DNA from: CAZJLP01 sp964546955
GTDB lineage: Bacteria; Verrucomicrobiota; Verrucomicrobiia; Opitutales; Opitutaceae
Assembly: GCA_964546955.1 (NCBI GenBank)
Contig: CAZJLP010000021.1
Span: 1 to 64,000 of the forward strand
DNA length: 64,000 nt
Direction: 5' to 3'
The notes under the pieces were generated by a model, which made no database searches, was not told the origin of the DNA, and worked only from the letters and a program-made list of their open reading frames with translations. Below are positions 37,659 through 47,248 of this stretch, piece by piece. The position numbers and the translations under genes are program-made. Each line of letters opens with the position of its first letter. Position 1 is the first letter of the stretch.

Positions 37659-37790
37659 GGGACTGATCCGTTAAGCTAGGTTATCGCGCCTCAAGCCTCC
37701 AGCTTTAAGCGCAAATCCCTCCATATCCGTTTCTGCCGGTCGTGGAGGGGCTAAGGGCCCCGTGGTTCCCCGCGTAGGTTCGGGCAGTAG

Positions 37791-38147
37791 CTATTCGTCA
37801 CTCCGCCGTCCGCTCTCCACGCTTTCGCCTTCCTGCGTGTCGGTGAATACCGGGTGGGGCCCCTGTCCCCTCGGCCAGTCGATAAAATAAGAAAAGCCCG
37901 AATCCTCCGCCTCGCTGAGCAGGCGGGTCATGAGTTCGTTGCCTCGGAAACGCTCTTCTCGACCGAGCTGGCAGGCGCGCTGCACGGAAGCCACCCTCCA
38001 GCGCTCCGTGTAGAGCTTCTTCACCACCCGCGCCGCAGCAGTCTCGATATCGAGATCGTCGACCATCACGTGAGCGACGGCCTGCGTGATCGGGGTGGAT
38101 TCTCCCATGAAGGTGACTGGTGAAACAGTGATTCTGAAATAAAGCAT
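37791..38147 (-). CDS. hypothetical protein, 118 aa
   Basis: Not recognised. The N-terminus LYFRITVSPVTFMGESTPITQ looks like a beta strand and may include the true start at the internal ATG 38108 (MGESTPITQ). The rest is helical and charged (AAARVVKKLYTERWRVASVQ, ELMTRLLSEAEDSG), followed by FSYFIDWPRGQG and an acidic tail. The codon composition and the coherent amphipathic helix support coding. It lies divergently from the histidine kinase gene, separated by 251 bp. No domain is assigned. Confidence 0.5.
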   Translation of the reverse strand: MLYFRITVSPVTFMGESTPITQAVAHVMVDDLDIETAAARVVKKLYTERWRVASVQRACQLGREERFRGNELMTRLLSEAEDSGFSYFIDWPRGQGPHPVFTDTQEGESVESGRRSDE

Positions 38148-38197
38148 AGCATGTGCGAGGGTTAGTTTCCCGAATCTGCTCGCGACAAGTTTTTATA

Positions 38198-38238
38198 GGA
38201 TTCGGGTGTGCGGTGATATGGGGCGATGCCCCGAATCC
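38198..38238. promoter_or_regulatory. inverted repeat in a divergent intergenic region
   Basis: GGATTCGGG (38198-38206) and CCCGAATCC (38230-38238) are exact 9-bp reverse complements. They flank a smaller GGGGC/GCCCC pair. The element sits between the 118-aa gene (minus) and the histidine kinase gene (plus). It could be an operator or an RNA hairpin in the kinase leader; nothing decides between them. Confidence 0.35.
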
Positions 38239-38398
38239 TCCTAGGTCATTTTCCTCGGGGAGGACGTTTTGCAGGCAAATCTTCACCGAGCGCGACGGCT
38301 TTTGCTGAGGTTGCGTTCGGTCACGAAACCGCAGCGCCTGCGCTAGGTCCAATCGAGCGCTCTCCCTGCAGTGACGCGAACTGCAACACCCTTCTCCA

Positions 38399-40687
38399 AT
38401 GACTTTCGAGCCCGAAAGCCTCGACCAGCAGCAGCGATTGCGACTCTTCGCCGAAGCCGATATGGACTTCGGTCTGTTCTTTATGGATGTCGATGGAATC
38501 GTGACGGAATGGGGCGGGGGTGCGGAAAAAGTCACGGGATTCTCCGCCTCCGACATGCTCGACCGCCCGGGAGAGGCTATTTTTGTGCCGGAAGATCTCG
38601 CGGCGGGGGTGCCGGAACGGGAACGCGCCACAGCCAGGCGCGACGGACAAGCCGTCGATGAGCGATGGCACCAGAAAAAGGATGGGGCGCGGTTCTTCGC
38701 GGTCGGCCGTCTCGTCGCCTTGCGAGACAGGTCCGGCGACCTTCACGGCTATGCCAAAATCCTCCGCGATGCCACCTTGACCAAACGCGCCGAACTCGCG
38801 CTCCAAGACGCTCTGCTCAGCTTTCGTGGTCTCGCGGACAACATGTCGCAGTTTGCGTGGATGGCCGATCCCGCGGGAAATATTTTTTGGTACAACAAGC
38901 GCTGGTTCGCTTACACCGGGACAACCTTGGAAACCATGAAGGGCTGGGGCTGGAAAGCGGTTTATCATCCCGAGCACATCGACCGCGTCGTGAAAAGCTA
39001 CACCCGAGCAATCCGGACGGGATTGCCATGGGAGGATACCTTCCCGCTGCGCCGGGCCGACGGCGTGTATCGCTGGTTCCTGTCTCGCGCGGTGCCGGTG
39101 CGGGACGAGAACGGCGCGATTACCCGGTGGTTCGGCACGAACACCGACATCGACGAATCGATGCGGGCACAGCAGTCGCTCTCCGAAAGCGAAGAGCGCT
39201 TTCGTCTTTTTTTCGAGTCGGCCGCGGCCGGCCACACCATCGTTGATGTGCAGTCGGATCGCTTTGTGCGGACGAATCGGTTGTTTTCACAAATCACCGG
39301 ATATTCACCGGCCGAGTTGTCCAGCCTGTCGCCCTCGGACCTCATTCATCCGGCGGACCGTGAAATCGATCGAGCTCGACTGCAGCGATTGCACGAGGGG
39401 AGTTCGGAAGAAGTGTCGGTCGAGGTGCGATATACGCGCAAGGACAAGCTCGTCGTATGGGTCCATTGCACGTCGACCGTCCGTCGCGGGCCGGACGGGA
39501 AGCCGACGCTCCAGATGAATCTTGTGCGCGATGTCACCGCCCGTAAAATCGCGGAGCGCGAACTCCTCGAAAGTCGGGCCCAATTGCGTTTGACGGTGGA
39601 AGCGGCGGAATTGGGCACTTTTTTTCATGATGGCATCACCGGACAGCATATTTGGAATGCGCGTTTGAAGCAGTTGCTCGGCCTGCCGCTCGATACGCGC
39701 GAATCGGCGGACTTGCTGTTCTCAGCGGTGCATCCGGAGGATCGTGCCGCCGTGGAGCGCACACTTTCGACGATCATGTCGGAGGCAAATCCTGAACGTG
39801 AATTCAAGCTCGATTTCCGCGTGGTCTGGCCAAATGGAACCATCCACCACCTGCTCGCTACCGGCCGCACCGTGTTCGAAACTCTCGTGGATGGCACCCG
39901 CGCCGGACGATTGGTCGGCGCAGTGCGCGACGTGACGAAAACCAAACGCTTCGCCATGGAACTACAGAATCAGGTCGCGGAACGAACGCTCGCACTGCAG
40001 GAAAAGACCGCTCAGCTGGAGGGATTCTGTTACACGGTGGCTCACGACCTCCGTTCCCCTCTGCGCGCGGTAAGCGGTTATGCAGACGCGTTAGAGGAAG
40101 AGTTTGGGCCGTCCCTCGATCCTCTGGCCGTCGAATACCTCAAACGCATCAAGACTGCCGGCATCCGCATGGACGAGTTGATCACCGACCTTCTCGCTTA
40201 TAGCCGCGTCAGCCAGGTGGACCTGGCGCTCGAGGATGTGCCGCTTGAATCTTCGGTGACCCGAGCCATGCAACAGCTGCGGGCCGAAATCCAAGCCAAG
40301 GAAGCTGAGATCGAAGTGGAAAATCCGCTGCCGCTAGTGCGGGCCGAGCGCGCCATTCTCGACCAGGTGATTGTGAACCTGCTCTCCAATGCGCTCAAGT
40401 TTGTCGCCCCCGGCACCCGTCCGAAGATTCGGCTCACCGCGACCGAGAAGTCCGGGCAGGTGCGGTTCTCTATTCAAGACAATGGGATTGGCATCCAGGA
40501 AACTTATCGGGATCGCATCTTCAAGGTCTTTGAACGGCTGAGGGAAGCCCGCGACTACCCCGGAACAGGAGTGGGGCTTGCCATCGTGGCGAAAGCGATC
40601 GAGCGCCTTGGCGGAACGGTTGGGCTGGCTTCAGAACCTGGAAAGGGAAGCACGTTTTATTTCGAACTGCAGAAAGCTCAGGGGTGA
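38399..40687 (+). CDS. soluble four-PAS sensor histidine kinase, phytochrome-type
   Basis: 762 aa without membrane helices. There are four PAS/PAC modules: about 10-130 (FGLFFMDVDGIVTEWGGGAE), 138-260 (FAWMADPAGNIFWYNKRWFA, AYTGTTLETMKGWGW), 265-385 (FRLFFESAAAGHTIVDVQSD) and 390-515 (QLRLTVEAAELGTFFHDG). A helix leads to HisKA with the phospho-accepting His in YTVAHDLRSPLRAVSGYADA near residue 549. The ATPase domain has N (NLLSNALKF), G1 (DNGIGI), F (FERLREARDY) and G2 (GTGVGLAIV) boxes. This architecture is common for kinases that signal to Rcp1-type regulators, and one lies convergently 93 bp beyond the stop. Confidence 0.94.
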   Translation: MTFEPESLDQQQRLRLFAEADMDFGLFFMDVDGIVTEWGGGAEKVTGFSASDMLDRPGEAIFVPEDLAAGVPERERATARRDGQAVDERWHQKKDGARFFAVGRLVALRDRSGDLHGYAKILRDATLTKRAELALQDALLSFRGLADNMSQFAWMADPAGNIFWYNKRWFAYTGTTLETMKGWGWKAVYHPEHIDRVVKSYTRAIRTGLPWEDTFPLRRADGVYRWFLSRAVPVRDENGAITRWFGTNTDIDESMRAQQSLSESEERFRLFFESAAAGHTIVDVQSDRFVRTNRLFSQITGYSPAELSSLSPSDLIHPADREIDRARLQRLHEGSSEEVSVEVRYTRKDKLVVWVHCTSTVRRGPDGKPTLQMNLVRDVTARKIAERELLESRAQLRLTVEAAELGTFFHDGITGQHIWNARLKQLLGLPLDTRESADLLFSAVHPEDRAAVERTLSTIMSEANPEREFKLDFRVVWPNGTIHHLLATGRTVFETLVDGTRAGRLVGAVRDVTKTKRFAMELQNQVAERTLALQEKTAQLEGFCYTVAHDLRSPLRAVSGYADALEEEFGPSLDPLAVEYLKRIKTAGIRMDELITDLLAYSRVSQVDLALEDVPLESSVTRAMQQLRAEIQAKEAEIEVENPLPLVRAERAILDQVIVNLLSNALKFVAPGTRPKIRLTATEKSGQVRFSIQDNGIGIQETYRDRIFKVFERLREARDYPGTGVGLAIVAKAIERLGGTVGLASEPGKGSTFYFELQKAQG

Positions 40688-40780
40688 GCGATCACACGGT
40701 GCGCGAACTCAATTGGGAATCGCGGTGAAGTCGCCATCGGCCGGCTGCCCCATCGTCCCGGCGGCACGAACCGAACAGGA

Positions 40781-41206
40781 TCACACGGCACACGTTCGCC
40801 CGTGGAGTTCGCGCACAACTTCGACCATGCGATCCAAACTCATCGGCTTTGCTATAAATTCGGTGCCGCCGTATTCCTCGGCCTGTTGCCGGTGACCCGG
40901 GTCGGTGGACGAGGAGAGGAGGATTACCGGGATCGTTCGTGTCTCGCGCTGCGTTCGCACCCAACGCAATACGTGGAAGCCCGATTCATCGCCCAGCTGC
41001 AGGTCGAGGACAATGATGTCCGGGTGCGCCCAGGTTGCGTTGTCGGACCCTACGGATGGTTCGCTCAAGGCGTGAATCGCGTCGCGGCGTCCTGTGACCA
41101 CTCTGACCGACCACGGCACTTCCGCACGCGTGACCGCGGCTGAAAACAGCAGGGCTTCGTCCTGCTGATCTTCCACTAATAAAACCCGACAGTTGCGAGA
41201 GGTCAT
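40781..41206 (-). CDS. Rcp1-type single-domain response regulator
   Basis: 141 aa from ATG 41206; the frame is open to 41236 but MTSRNCRVLLVEDQQDE is the natural receiver start. It has the acidic pair VEDQQDE, the phospho-accepting Asp in DIIVLDLQLGDESGFHVL, the conserved Ser in IPVILLSSSTD, and the Lys in TEFIAKPMSLDRM. No output domain is present, as in regulators that act by protein interaction. It converges with the histidine kinase, and this pairing is common for phytochrome-type kinases. The last residues at the C-terminus run past the receiver by only a few positions. Confidence 0.93.
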   Translation of the reverse strand: MTSRNCRVLLVEDQQDEALLFSAAVTRAEVPWSVRVVTGRRDAIHALSEPSVGSDNATWAHPDIIVLDLQLGDESGFHVLRWVRTQRETRTIPVILLSSSTDPGHRQQAEEYGGTEFIAKPMSLDRMVEVVRELHGRTCAV

Positions 41207-41455
41207 AGTTGAGAATCGAGGGTCCTCCCGTGCCATCGATTCGCGCCCTTAGTATGCCAAGCAGGCAATCGGTTCCTCATGCATATAACCGATATTCGAA
41301 CGACGGCGATTGCCTTGCATCGCCCCTTCGCTCGCAGCGACGAACACGTTGCGAGCTAAACCGACCGATCGGCCTCTCGGCGAGTAGTTACCTTTTGTAT
41401 ACCTAGCGTGGAGGCGAACCGCTTTCTGCAAAAGCCATGGGGAAGCGCCGCGCCG

Positions 41456-44101
41456 CTACCACCCCAAGAGAGACTTTTTGAAGCGCTCGAGATCGGACCC
41501 AGCAGGGATGAGGATGAGCGTTTCGCCTTTCTTTGTCGGGAGTTGGAAGAGGCCGCCGCTCACTTCCTCGGCGGGTTGCCCGTCCCGGTAAAGCCGGGCG
41601 GTCCGGTAAGGCCAGGGATTTCTCAACTGGCAGGTCGATCCCTGCTCGGAATGAATCTCCACAAACTCGACAACCCCGGCTCTCTGCGAAGCGCTCACCA
41701 TGAAGCCGCCCCGCGCGTGCAGGGAATACGCAGCGTCCCAATCGCGAGGCCACGCCGCGAAAACGTGTAAAATGGGCTCCTCTCCCGGCGAGGGGGGAAC
41801 GCTTTGCATCAGCCCAAGTTGCATCGCTTCCGAAACGCGACCGAGTCGCTGGGCATCGATCGCCCCCGGGCCTTCGCGCAAGGTCATGCGATTGCGCAAC
41901 ACCGCCTGACGGCCCACGCCATCCCAGTCGCAGAAATCGGTTTCGGGCTCCAGACAATCGAGTTGATTTGGCAGCATGTGCCGGAGGACGTCAGCGCGCC
42001 CGAGGTGTGCCGCCGCTATGCCATAGCGATTCAACACTCGCGCGGGGGTTTTCGGACCAAAACCTTGCGGGTAGAGGGCATCGAAAGTCGCGCGCGCGAT
42101 CGCGAGCGTCTCGGGATCGCGAGTGGCGATGGTGACCACGTCGTTGTTCAGCACGGGAGCGATCCCCGGCACCTCGACCTTGCCCCAAATCGGATTGAGC
42201 CCCACGACCCACTTGATCGGTTCGTTCGCCGTGCGCGGCAGCGGGGAGCCCGGCATCGCATTGGTCGGGAGCGGGGCCAAGTTGTCGACAATGTCGCGCC
42301 ACTTCGCGCTCAGTTCGGCGTCAACCTCGAGAGTCGCGGCGGCCCGCATCGCGATTGGCAATATCCCGCGGATGCCGGTGATCTCTTCCGCGGAGTCCTG
42401 CGCGCCCCAGACCGGCTCGTGATTGTTCACATTGTAGATATGGAACTTCCCGTCATCCCCTTTCCTGAGGTTGGGAAAATTGCGGTAGAATTCGGCCACG
42501 CCTTTGAGCATCGGATACGCGTGAGTTCGAAGGAACTCGCGGTCAAAGGTGTTCTCGAAGTGAACCCAATAGAAATGCGCGATCTTGGCTTGCGAGGAAA
42601 AGATGTGCAGCACCTGTCCATGCGCGCCGCGGGACTTGTCGGTGTAGGTGAGGACTCCGTCTTGCCACGATTCCTGGGACTTCCAGTTCCAACGGCTGCT
42701 GTGCGGCATTTTGGATGAGGCATAGTCGCTGAAACGTTGAGACCGTTGCTCCCACGGCTTGCGCCCGAGGTACAATTCACGCATTTCCGCCGCGATGTCG
42801 TCCGGCAGCGGTGGCAATCCGTCAAACGTCGTCGTTTCTGGAATGAAAATCCCCGCGCTGCCCCACTGCTCGCGCGCCGCGCGAGCGGCATTCTCCCGCA
42901 TACCGCTGTACATCGAGAAGACCGGCTGGAGCAGATCCGGGTGATTGGCCGAACGAAGGGCGTCGTAATAGCAACTCACATTGTGCCACCAATACTGCGC
43001 GCCCCACTCCCGCAGATCGGCATTGCTGTACCAAATCAGTCCGCCAAAACGCGGAGGGAAAGCGCCGCGCGAGCTCGAAGCCATCAAATAGAGAAGGTAG
43101 GTGTGATGGGCTTCGACCTTTTCGGCGGACCCATCCTTGCTGCGCAGCAGGACAAACGAACGCTTCCAAAACGATTCCCACCACGTCCGATTGCTCGCGA
43201 GCAGCTGCTCAAAGCTGGCCTTCTCGGCGGCTACCAGCGCTTCCGTCGCCCCAGCGACCAGGTCCGCCTTCGAATCGAAACTCGCCGCACTCGAGATAAG
43301 GATCGTGAAGCGGCCTTTGCCGCCCGCAACCGAGAGCCGCGCGGTGGTCTCATTTGCGATTTTCGCCTTTGCGTCCCGGCCCATCACGCCGATCACCACC
43401 GCAGAGCCGCAATGAAAGGTTCCCTCGTCGAAGGATTGGGTTAACCCGATGCGATTTTCGAGCGTGTGGAGGCGAGAGGTCGCGAAATGATTGCGCGTCT
43501 TGACCATCACCGCGTTCTGCTGGCTGAGCTCAAAGTTTTTGCCCAGGTGAAACTGAGACTGGTACCGGAGCATTCGGAGGTCGATGTTGATGGGCGTGGG
43601 CCGGTCGCGATTGTCTTCCACTTCGATCGCGATGACGTCGCTGGCTTGCGAAGCCACGACGCGCGTGCTGACCCCTTTCCCGCGGGTCGACACCACTCCG
43701 TCGTAGAGGGAAAGCTTCTGGCCAAACTCCGGCTCGACGAAAACGTCCTCGCCGAAATCCACGAAGTCGATATCCACGAAGCCGCAACCGTTGGAATAAT
43801 CGGTATGGCGCTCAGGGAAGCTGTTCGTCGCTCCATTGTTGGCAAATACATCCACCCGATTGATTTGAAGCTTGAGGGCGGATGGTGTTGTCCAAACCAG
43901 GGAGCCCATTCGGCCGGTCCCCACGGGAAGACCTTCTTCGCTGCGTTTAGGCGGCTCGGAGAACGATAGATCGGCGCGCGAGACGATGGTACGATAATCC
44001 ACCTTCATCAGGGTCGACGCGGCAAGCGGTAGCGTGGACAGAAATGCGGCAAGCCAGGATCCAATGCTGGCGAGGAGCGGCGAGAAAGCAGGGCGGCGCA
44101 T
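41456..44101 (-). CDS. exported DUF5703/GH95-like glycoside hydrolase
   Basis: 881 aa from ATG 44101, which gives a signal peptide (LLASIGSWLAAFLSTLPLAAS); the frame is open to 44209. The N-terminal domain is DUF5703-like: SEEGLPVGTGRMGSLVWTTP, LQINRVDVFANNGATNSFPE and GCGFVDIDFVDFGEDVF. The long helical part (WYSNADLREWGAQYWWHNVS, FDREFLRTHAYPMLKGVAEF, YNVNNHEPVWGAQDSAEEIT) has the look of an (alpha/alpha)6 barrel as in GH95/GH65 enzymes. A beta-rich C-terminus ends the protein. Substrate is unknown; GH95 enzymes remove fucose or galactose, but this subfamily has not been tied to one. It probably acts in the periplasm or outside. Confidence 0.78.
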   Translation of the reverse strand: MRRPAFSPLLASIGSWLAAFLSTLPLAASTLMKVDYRTIVSRADLSFSEPPKRSEEGLPVGTGRMGSLVWTTPSALKLQINRVDVFANNGATNSFPERHTDYSNGCGFVDIDFVDFGEDVFVEPEFGQKLSLYDGVVSTRGKGVSTRVVASQASDVIAIEVEDNRDRPTPINIDLRMLRYQSQFHLGKNFELSQQNAVMVKTRNHFATSRLHTLENRIGLTQSFDEGTFHCGSAVVIGVMGRDAKAKIANETTARLSVAGGKGRFTILISSAASFDSKADLVAGATEALVAAEKASFEQLLASNRTWWESFWKRSFVLLRSKDGSAEKVEAHHTYLLYLMASSSRGAFPPRFGGLIWYSNADLREWGAQYWWHNVSCYYDALRSANHPDLLQPVFSMYSGMRENAARAAREQWGSAGIFIPETTTFDGLPPLPDDIAAEMRELYLGRKPWEQRSQRFSDYASSKMPHSSRWNWKSQESWQDGVLTYTDKSRGAHGQVLHIFSSQAKIAHFYWVHFENTFDREFLRTHAYPMLKGVAEFYRNFPNLRKGDDGKFHIYNVNNHEPVWGAQDSAEEITGIRGILPIAMRAAATLEVDAELSAKWRDIVDNLAPLPTNAMPGSPLPRTANEPIKWVVGLNPIWGKVEVPGIAPVLNNDVVTIATRDPETLAIARATFDALYPQGFGPKTPARVLNRYGIAAAHLGRADVLRHMLPNQLDCLEPETDFCDWDGVGRQAVLRNRMTLREGPGAIDAQRLGRVSEAMQLGLMQSVPPSPGEEPILHVFAAWPRDWDAAYSLHARGGFMVSASQRAGVVEFVEIHSEQGSTCQLRNPWPYRTARLYRDGQPAEEVSGGLFQLPTKKGETLILIPAGSDLERFKKSLLGW

Positions 44102-44252
44102 AAAGTAAGGGGTCCAAAAGAGTGGGCTGGGCAAAGGACGAGCGTCAAGGCCACGGGACGCAGTCCCTGATCTCGGATTGCCTCTCGAGAATATCTCTGA
44201 GGGAAACACGCGCGGCGTGACAGATGCACGAGTCGCGGAAGATGCGGCAGCG

Positions 44253-44422
44253 CCGCCGCTGTGGGCAGGGTTCTACGAAATTGGCACCAATCGTCCCATT
44301 TCAGCGGTCGCGCCGGCATCGTAAGGTATCAGCTGGCCGAGGTGGGACAGGAGCGCCGGGCGAACTACCGTTGGTACACGGATGAACCCGCCGAACTCCT
44401 CGAACGAGAATATCCCGCGTGA
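44253..44422 (+). pseudogene. relic of a pectate lyase C-terminus, frameshifted
   Basis: In the 472-bp gap after the DUF5703 gene, the plus strand reads PPLWAGFYEIGTNRPI up to 44300. The frame shifts by one base and then reads FSGRAGIVRYQLAEVGQERR and NYRWYTDEPAELLEREYPA before TGA 44422. One missing T in the ATTTC at 44298-44302 joins the two frames. The joined sequence matches the conserved C-terminal end of pectate lyases of PL10 type (LWARFYE, TNRP, GYSWY). Upstream of 44253 the frame stays open but I cannot recognise it. Nothing else in 44102-44573 looks coding. Confidence 0.55.
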
Positions 44423-44573
44423 CTGCGGAAGAGCCGCGGTTGAAGCAATCCTTTCGGCACCGGCACTTCGGCTGAAAGATATAGCCTCTTTCACCACCGT
44501 CCGTTTGACACGTACTGCAAGCTAGGCGAAATAAACCCCGTACCCTTCCCCCTTACCTTTACCTCCCCGACGC

Positions 44574-45059
44574 ATGGCTCGTGTGGCTGAACTTCATGTG
44601 AACGGTGCGGCGCACCGCGTCGACGCCGACTCGACACGTTCATTGTTGAGCGTATTGCGCGACGATCTCGGCCTGACGGGAGCAAAGTACGGCTGCGGTG
44701 AGGGTCAATGCGGCGCCTGCATGGTTTTGATCGAGGGCGCCCCCGCAACGTCGTGCCTGACCGCAGTAGGCTCGGTTGGCGCGCGAAAGATCACCACGAT
44801 CGAAGGCCTCGAACACGATGGTAGGCTGCACCCGCTGCAGGAGGCGTTTTTGCACGACGACGCGCTGCAATGCGGCTACTGCACCTCCGGAATGATCATG
44901 TCCGGTGTCGCCTTGCTCAATCGCAACCCTTCGCCGAACCGCCAGGAAATCATCGAAGGGATGAATCGAAATATCTGCCGTTGTTGTGTGTATCCGCGGA
45001 TCATCGCCGCAGTCCAGCGGGCCTCGGGACAGAAACCGGAGAAGCCGTCGTACCCATGA
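44574..45059 (+). CDS. (2Fe-2S) small subunit of a molybdenum hydroxylase, IorA/CoxS-like
   Basis: 161 aa. It carries two [2Fe-2S] sites: the plant-ferredoxin-type YGCGEGQCGACMVLIEG with a later SCLTAV, and the C-terminal helical site CGYCTSGMIMSGVALL with NRNICRCCVYPRI. These are the signature of the small subunits of xanthine-dehydrogenase-family enzymes such as isoquinoline 1-oxidoreductase. The subunit passes electrons from the molybdenum cofactor. Its TGA overlaps the ATG of the large subunit (ATGA), so the two are translationally coupled. The length is normal. Confidence 0.95.
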   Translation: MARVAELHVNGAAHRVDADSTRSLLSVLRDDLGLTGAKYGCGEGQCGACMVLIEGAPATSCLTAVGSVGARKITTIEGLEHDGRLHPLQEAFLHDDALQCGYCTSGMIMSGVALLNRNPSPNRQEIIEGMNRNICRCCVYPRIIAAVQRASGQKPEKPSYP

Positions 45060-47182
45060 GCCGCAACTCACCCGAGGCACGCTCCTCGCTGAAAGCCCCC
45101 GCCACGCGTTTGCTGCGGCGCCGGGATTTCCTCAAGTCGGCCGGCGCGGGCGTGCTCGTGGTCGCGTTCGCCAGAGATCTTTTCGCCCAGGCGGAATCCG
45201 GCGGCGCCGGCCGCCGCGGTCCCCGGCAAAGAACCAACGAACTGGATGCCTGGGTTCATATCGCGGAGGACGGCACGGTCACTTTCTTTACCGGCAAGAC
45301 TGAAGTCGGGCAGAACATCCGCACTTCCCTCACTCAAACCGTCGCAGATGAACTGCCGGTCCCGCTCGCCGCGATTCGGATGGTGATGGCCGATACCGAC
45401 CTGACGCCGTTCGACGGCGGTACGGTTGGAAGCCGGACGACTCCTGACATGGGTCCGGTCTTGCGTCGCGCCGCTGCGACCGCACGCGAAACGCTGCTCG
45501 AACTTGCCGCCGCTAACTGGAAGGTGGAGCGCGGCTCTCTCGGCATGAGTGAAGGAAAGATCCGCCACGCGGCCAGCGGTCGTTCGGTGGGGATCGGAGA
45601 ACTTACGCGAGGCCGTCGCCTGCAACGCACCGTAGCTGACGACGTGCAAGTCAAGAAACCGAACGAATGGACGATCGCGGGCCATTCCCTGCCGAAAGTG
45701 GAAGGCCGCGCTTTCGTGACGGGCAAACATCGCTTTACCTCGGATATGAGCCTGCCGGGAATGCTCTTCGGCCAGGTATTGCGGCCTCCGGCTTTTGGCG
45801 CGACCCTCGTTTCCCTCGATGCGAGCGCGGCTGGGAAGCTTGCTGGTGTGACTGCGGTCAGAGAGGGCGAGTTTGTCGGCGTGACAGCTCCCAGCGCGCA
45901 CGAGGCCGGGCAAGCTTTGGCTGCACTAAAAGCCGAGTGGAAGGCGATCTCCCACCCCTCGCACGAGCAGCTGTACGAGCACCTTCGCAACACCGCGCGC
46001 CGCGCAGCACCCAGCGTCGTTTCCCGCGAACGCACACTCCAGAAAACGTATCACATCGCGTACATTGCGCACGCTCCCCTAGAGCCACGCGCGGCGTTGG
46101 CCCAATGGCAGGACAATAAAATGACGGTTTGGACCGGCACCCAGCGTCCGTTTGGAGTACGGGACGAAATCGCGCAGGCCTTGAAAATCCCTGCCACCCA
46201 GATTCGCGTCATCGTTCCGGACACGGGTTCGGCGTACGGCGGAAAGCATACGGGAGAAGCCGCAGTCGAAGCGGCGCGCTTGGCCAAGGCCTGTGGGCAG
46301 CCGGTCAAGCTCGTCTGGACCCGCGAAGAGGAATTTACCTGGGCTTATTTCCGACCGGCGGGAGTGATCGACGTGACCGCGTCCCTTCGAGAGGACGGCA
46401 GCATCGGCGATTGGAGTTTTCACAACATCAATTCGGGCAACGCCGGGATTCGGGCACCTTACAAAATAGAATCTTCCGACACCCAATACCATCGGGCGGC
46501 TACGCCCCTCAAACAGGGTTCCTATCGCGCGCTCGCCTCCACTGCGAATCATTTTGCGCGAGAATCTCACATCGACGAGCTGTCTCGTCTGGCTGGCTTG
46601 GACCCCCTGGCCTTCCGGCTGAAGCATATCAACGACCCGCGCGCGAAAGCCGTCCTCGAAGCAGCGGTCGAAAAGTTTGGCTGGGCGTCGGGCGCCAGTA
46701 CGAGCAACCGCGGTTACGGTCTGGCGGTAGGAACGGAGAAAGGATCGTTTGTCGCGACCTGCGCAGAAGTGGAGATCAATCGGCAGGCCAAACGGCACAT
46801 CCGCGTGGTCCGGATTGTGCAGGCGTTCGAATGCGGCGCCGTCATCAATCCCGCTCACGTGGTCAGCCAGAACGAAGGCTGCATCCTTCAGGGTCTCGGC
46901 GGCGCGCTTTTTGAGGCGGTGCGTTTCGAGGACGGGCGAATTCTCAATCCACGGTTTTCGGCCTATCGCGTCCCACGGTTTGTCGACACGCCCTCCATCG
47001 AAGTGGTGCTGGTCAATCGCCCCGATCTACCTTCCGTCGGAGCGGGTGAAACGCCCATCGTGACCATCGCCCCCGCGATCGCGAATGCGGTCGCCCAAGC
47101 GACGGGAATCCGGCTGCAAAACTTGCCGCTTGGGGAGACATTGCCGCAAATGCCCCGCTACGCGCCGGCGGAACGCTCGTAA
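45056..47182 (+). CDS. molybdopterin-binding large subunit, IorB-like, Tat-exported
   Basis: 708 aa from ATG 45056. The twin-arginine signal LLRRRDFLKSAGAGVLVVAF places it in the periplasm. Family segments include FFTGKTEVGQNIRTSLTQTV, RAFVTGKHRFTSDMSLPGML, AHAPLEPRAALAQW, VPDTGSAYGGKHTGEAAVEA, and the C-terminal VSQNEGCILQGLGGALFEAV with GAGETPIVTIAPAIANAV. The conserved Glu is in VGAGETP. This is the two-subunit type without an FAD subunit; it hydroxylates N-heterocycles or aldehydes and passes electrons onward. The substrate cannot be told. A cofactor maturation (xdhC-like) gene is not in the window. Confidence 0.93.
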   Translation: MSRNSPEARSSLKAPATRLLRRRDFLKSAGAGVLVVAFARDLFAQAESGGAGRRGPRQRTNELDAWVHIAEDGTVTFFTGKTEVGQNIRTSLTQTVADELPVPLAAIRMVMADTDLTPFDGGTVGSRTTPDMGPVLRRAAATARETLLELAAANWKVERGSLGMSEGKIRHAASGRSVGIGELTRGRRLQRTVADDVQVKKPNEWTIAGHSLPKVEGRAFVTGKHRFTSDMSLPGMLFGQVLRPPAFGATLVSLDASAAGKLAGVTAVREGEFVGVTAPSAHEAGQALAALKAEWKAISHPSHEQLYEHLRNTARRAAPSVVSRERTLQKTYHIAYIAHAPLEPRAALAQWQDNKMTVWTGTQRPFGVRDEIAQALKIPATQIRVIVPDTGSAYGGKHTGEAAVEAARLAKACGQPVKLVWTREEEFTWAYFRPAGVIDVTASLREDGSIGDWSFHNINSGNAGIRAPYKIESSDTQYHRAATPLKQGSYRALASTANHFARESHIDELSRLAGLDPLAFRLKHINDPRAKAVLEAAVEKFGWASGASTSNRGYGLAVGTEKGSFVATCAEVEINRQAKRHIRVVRIVQAFECGAVINPAHVVSQNEGCILQGLGGALFEAVRFEDGRILNPRFSAYRVPRFVDTPSIEVVLVNRPDLPSVGAGETPIVTIAPAIANAVAQATGIRLQNLPLGETLPQMPRYAPAERS

Positions 47183-47248
47183 GGCGATCGATACGAAGGC
47201 GATTCGCAAAGCCAACCAGCGCAACGCACCGGCGAGCGTAGAATTGCT

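Noticed and set aside
44870..45055. Upstream extension of the molybdenum hydroxylase large subunit
   Set aside because: It overlaps the (2Fe-2S) subunit in another frame; the twin-arginine signal starts at 45056.
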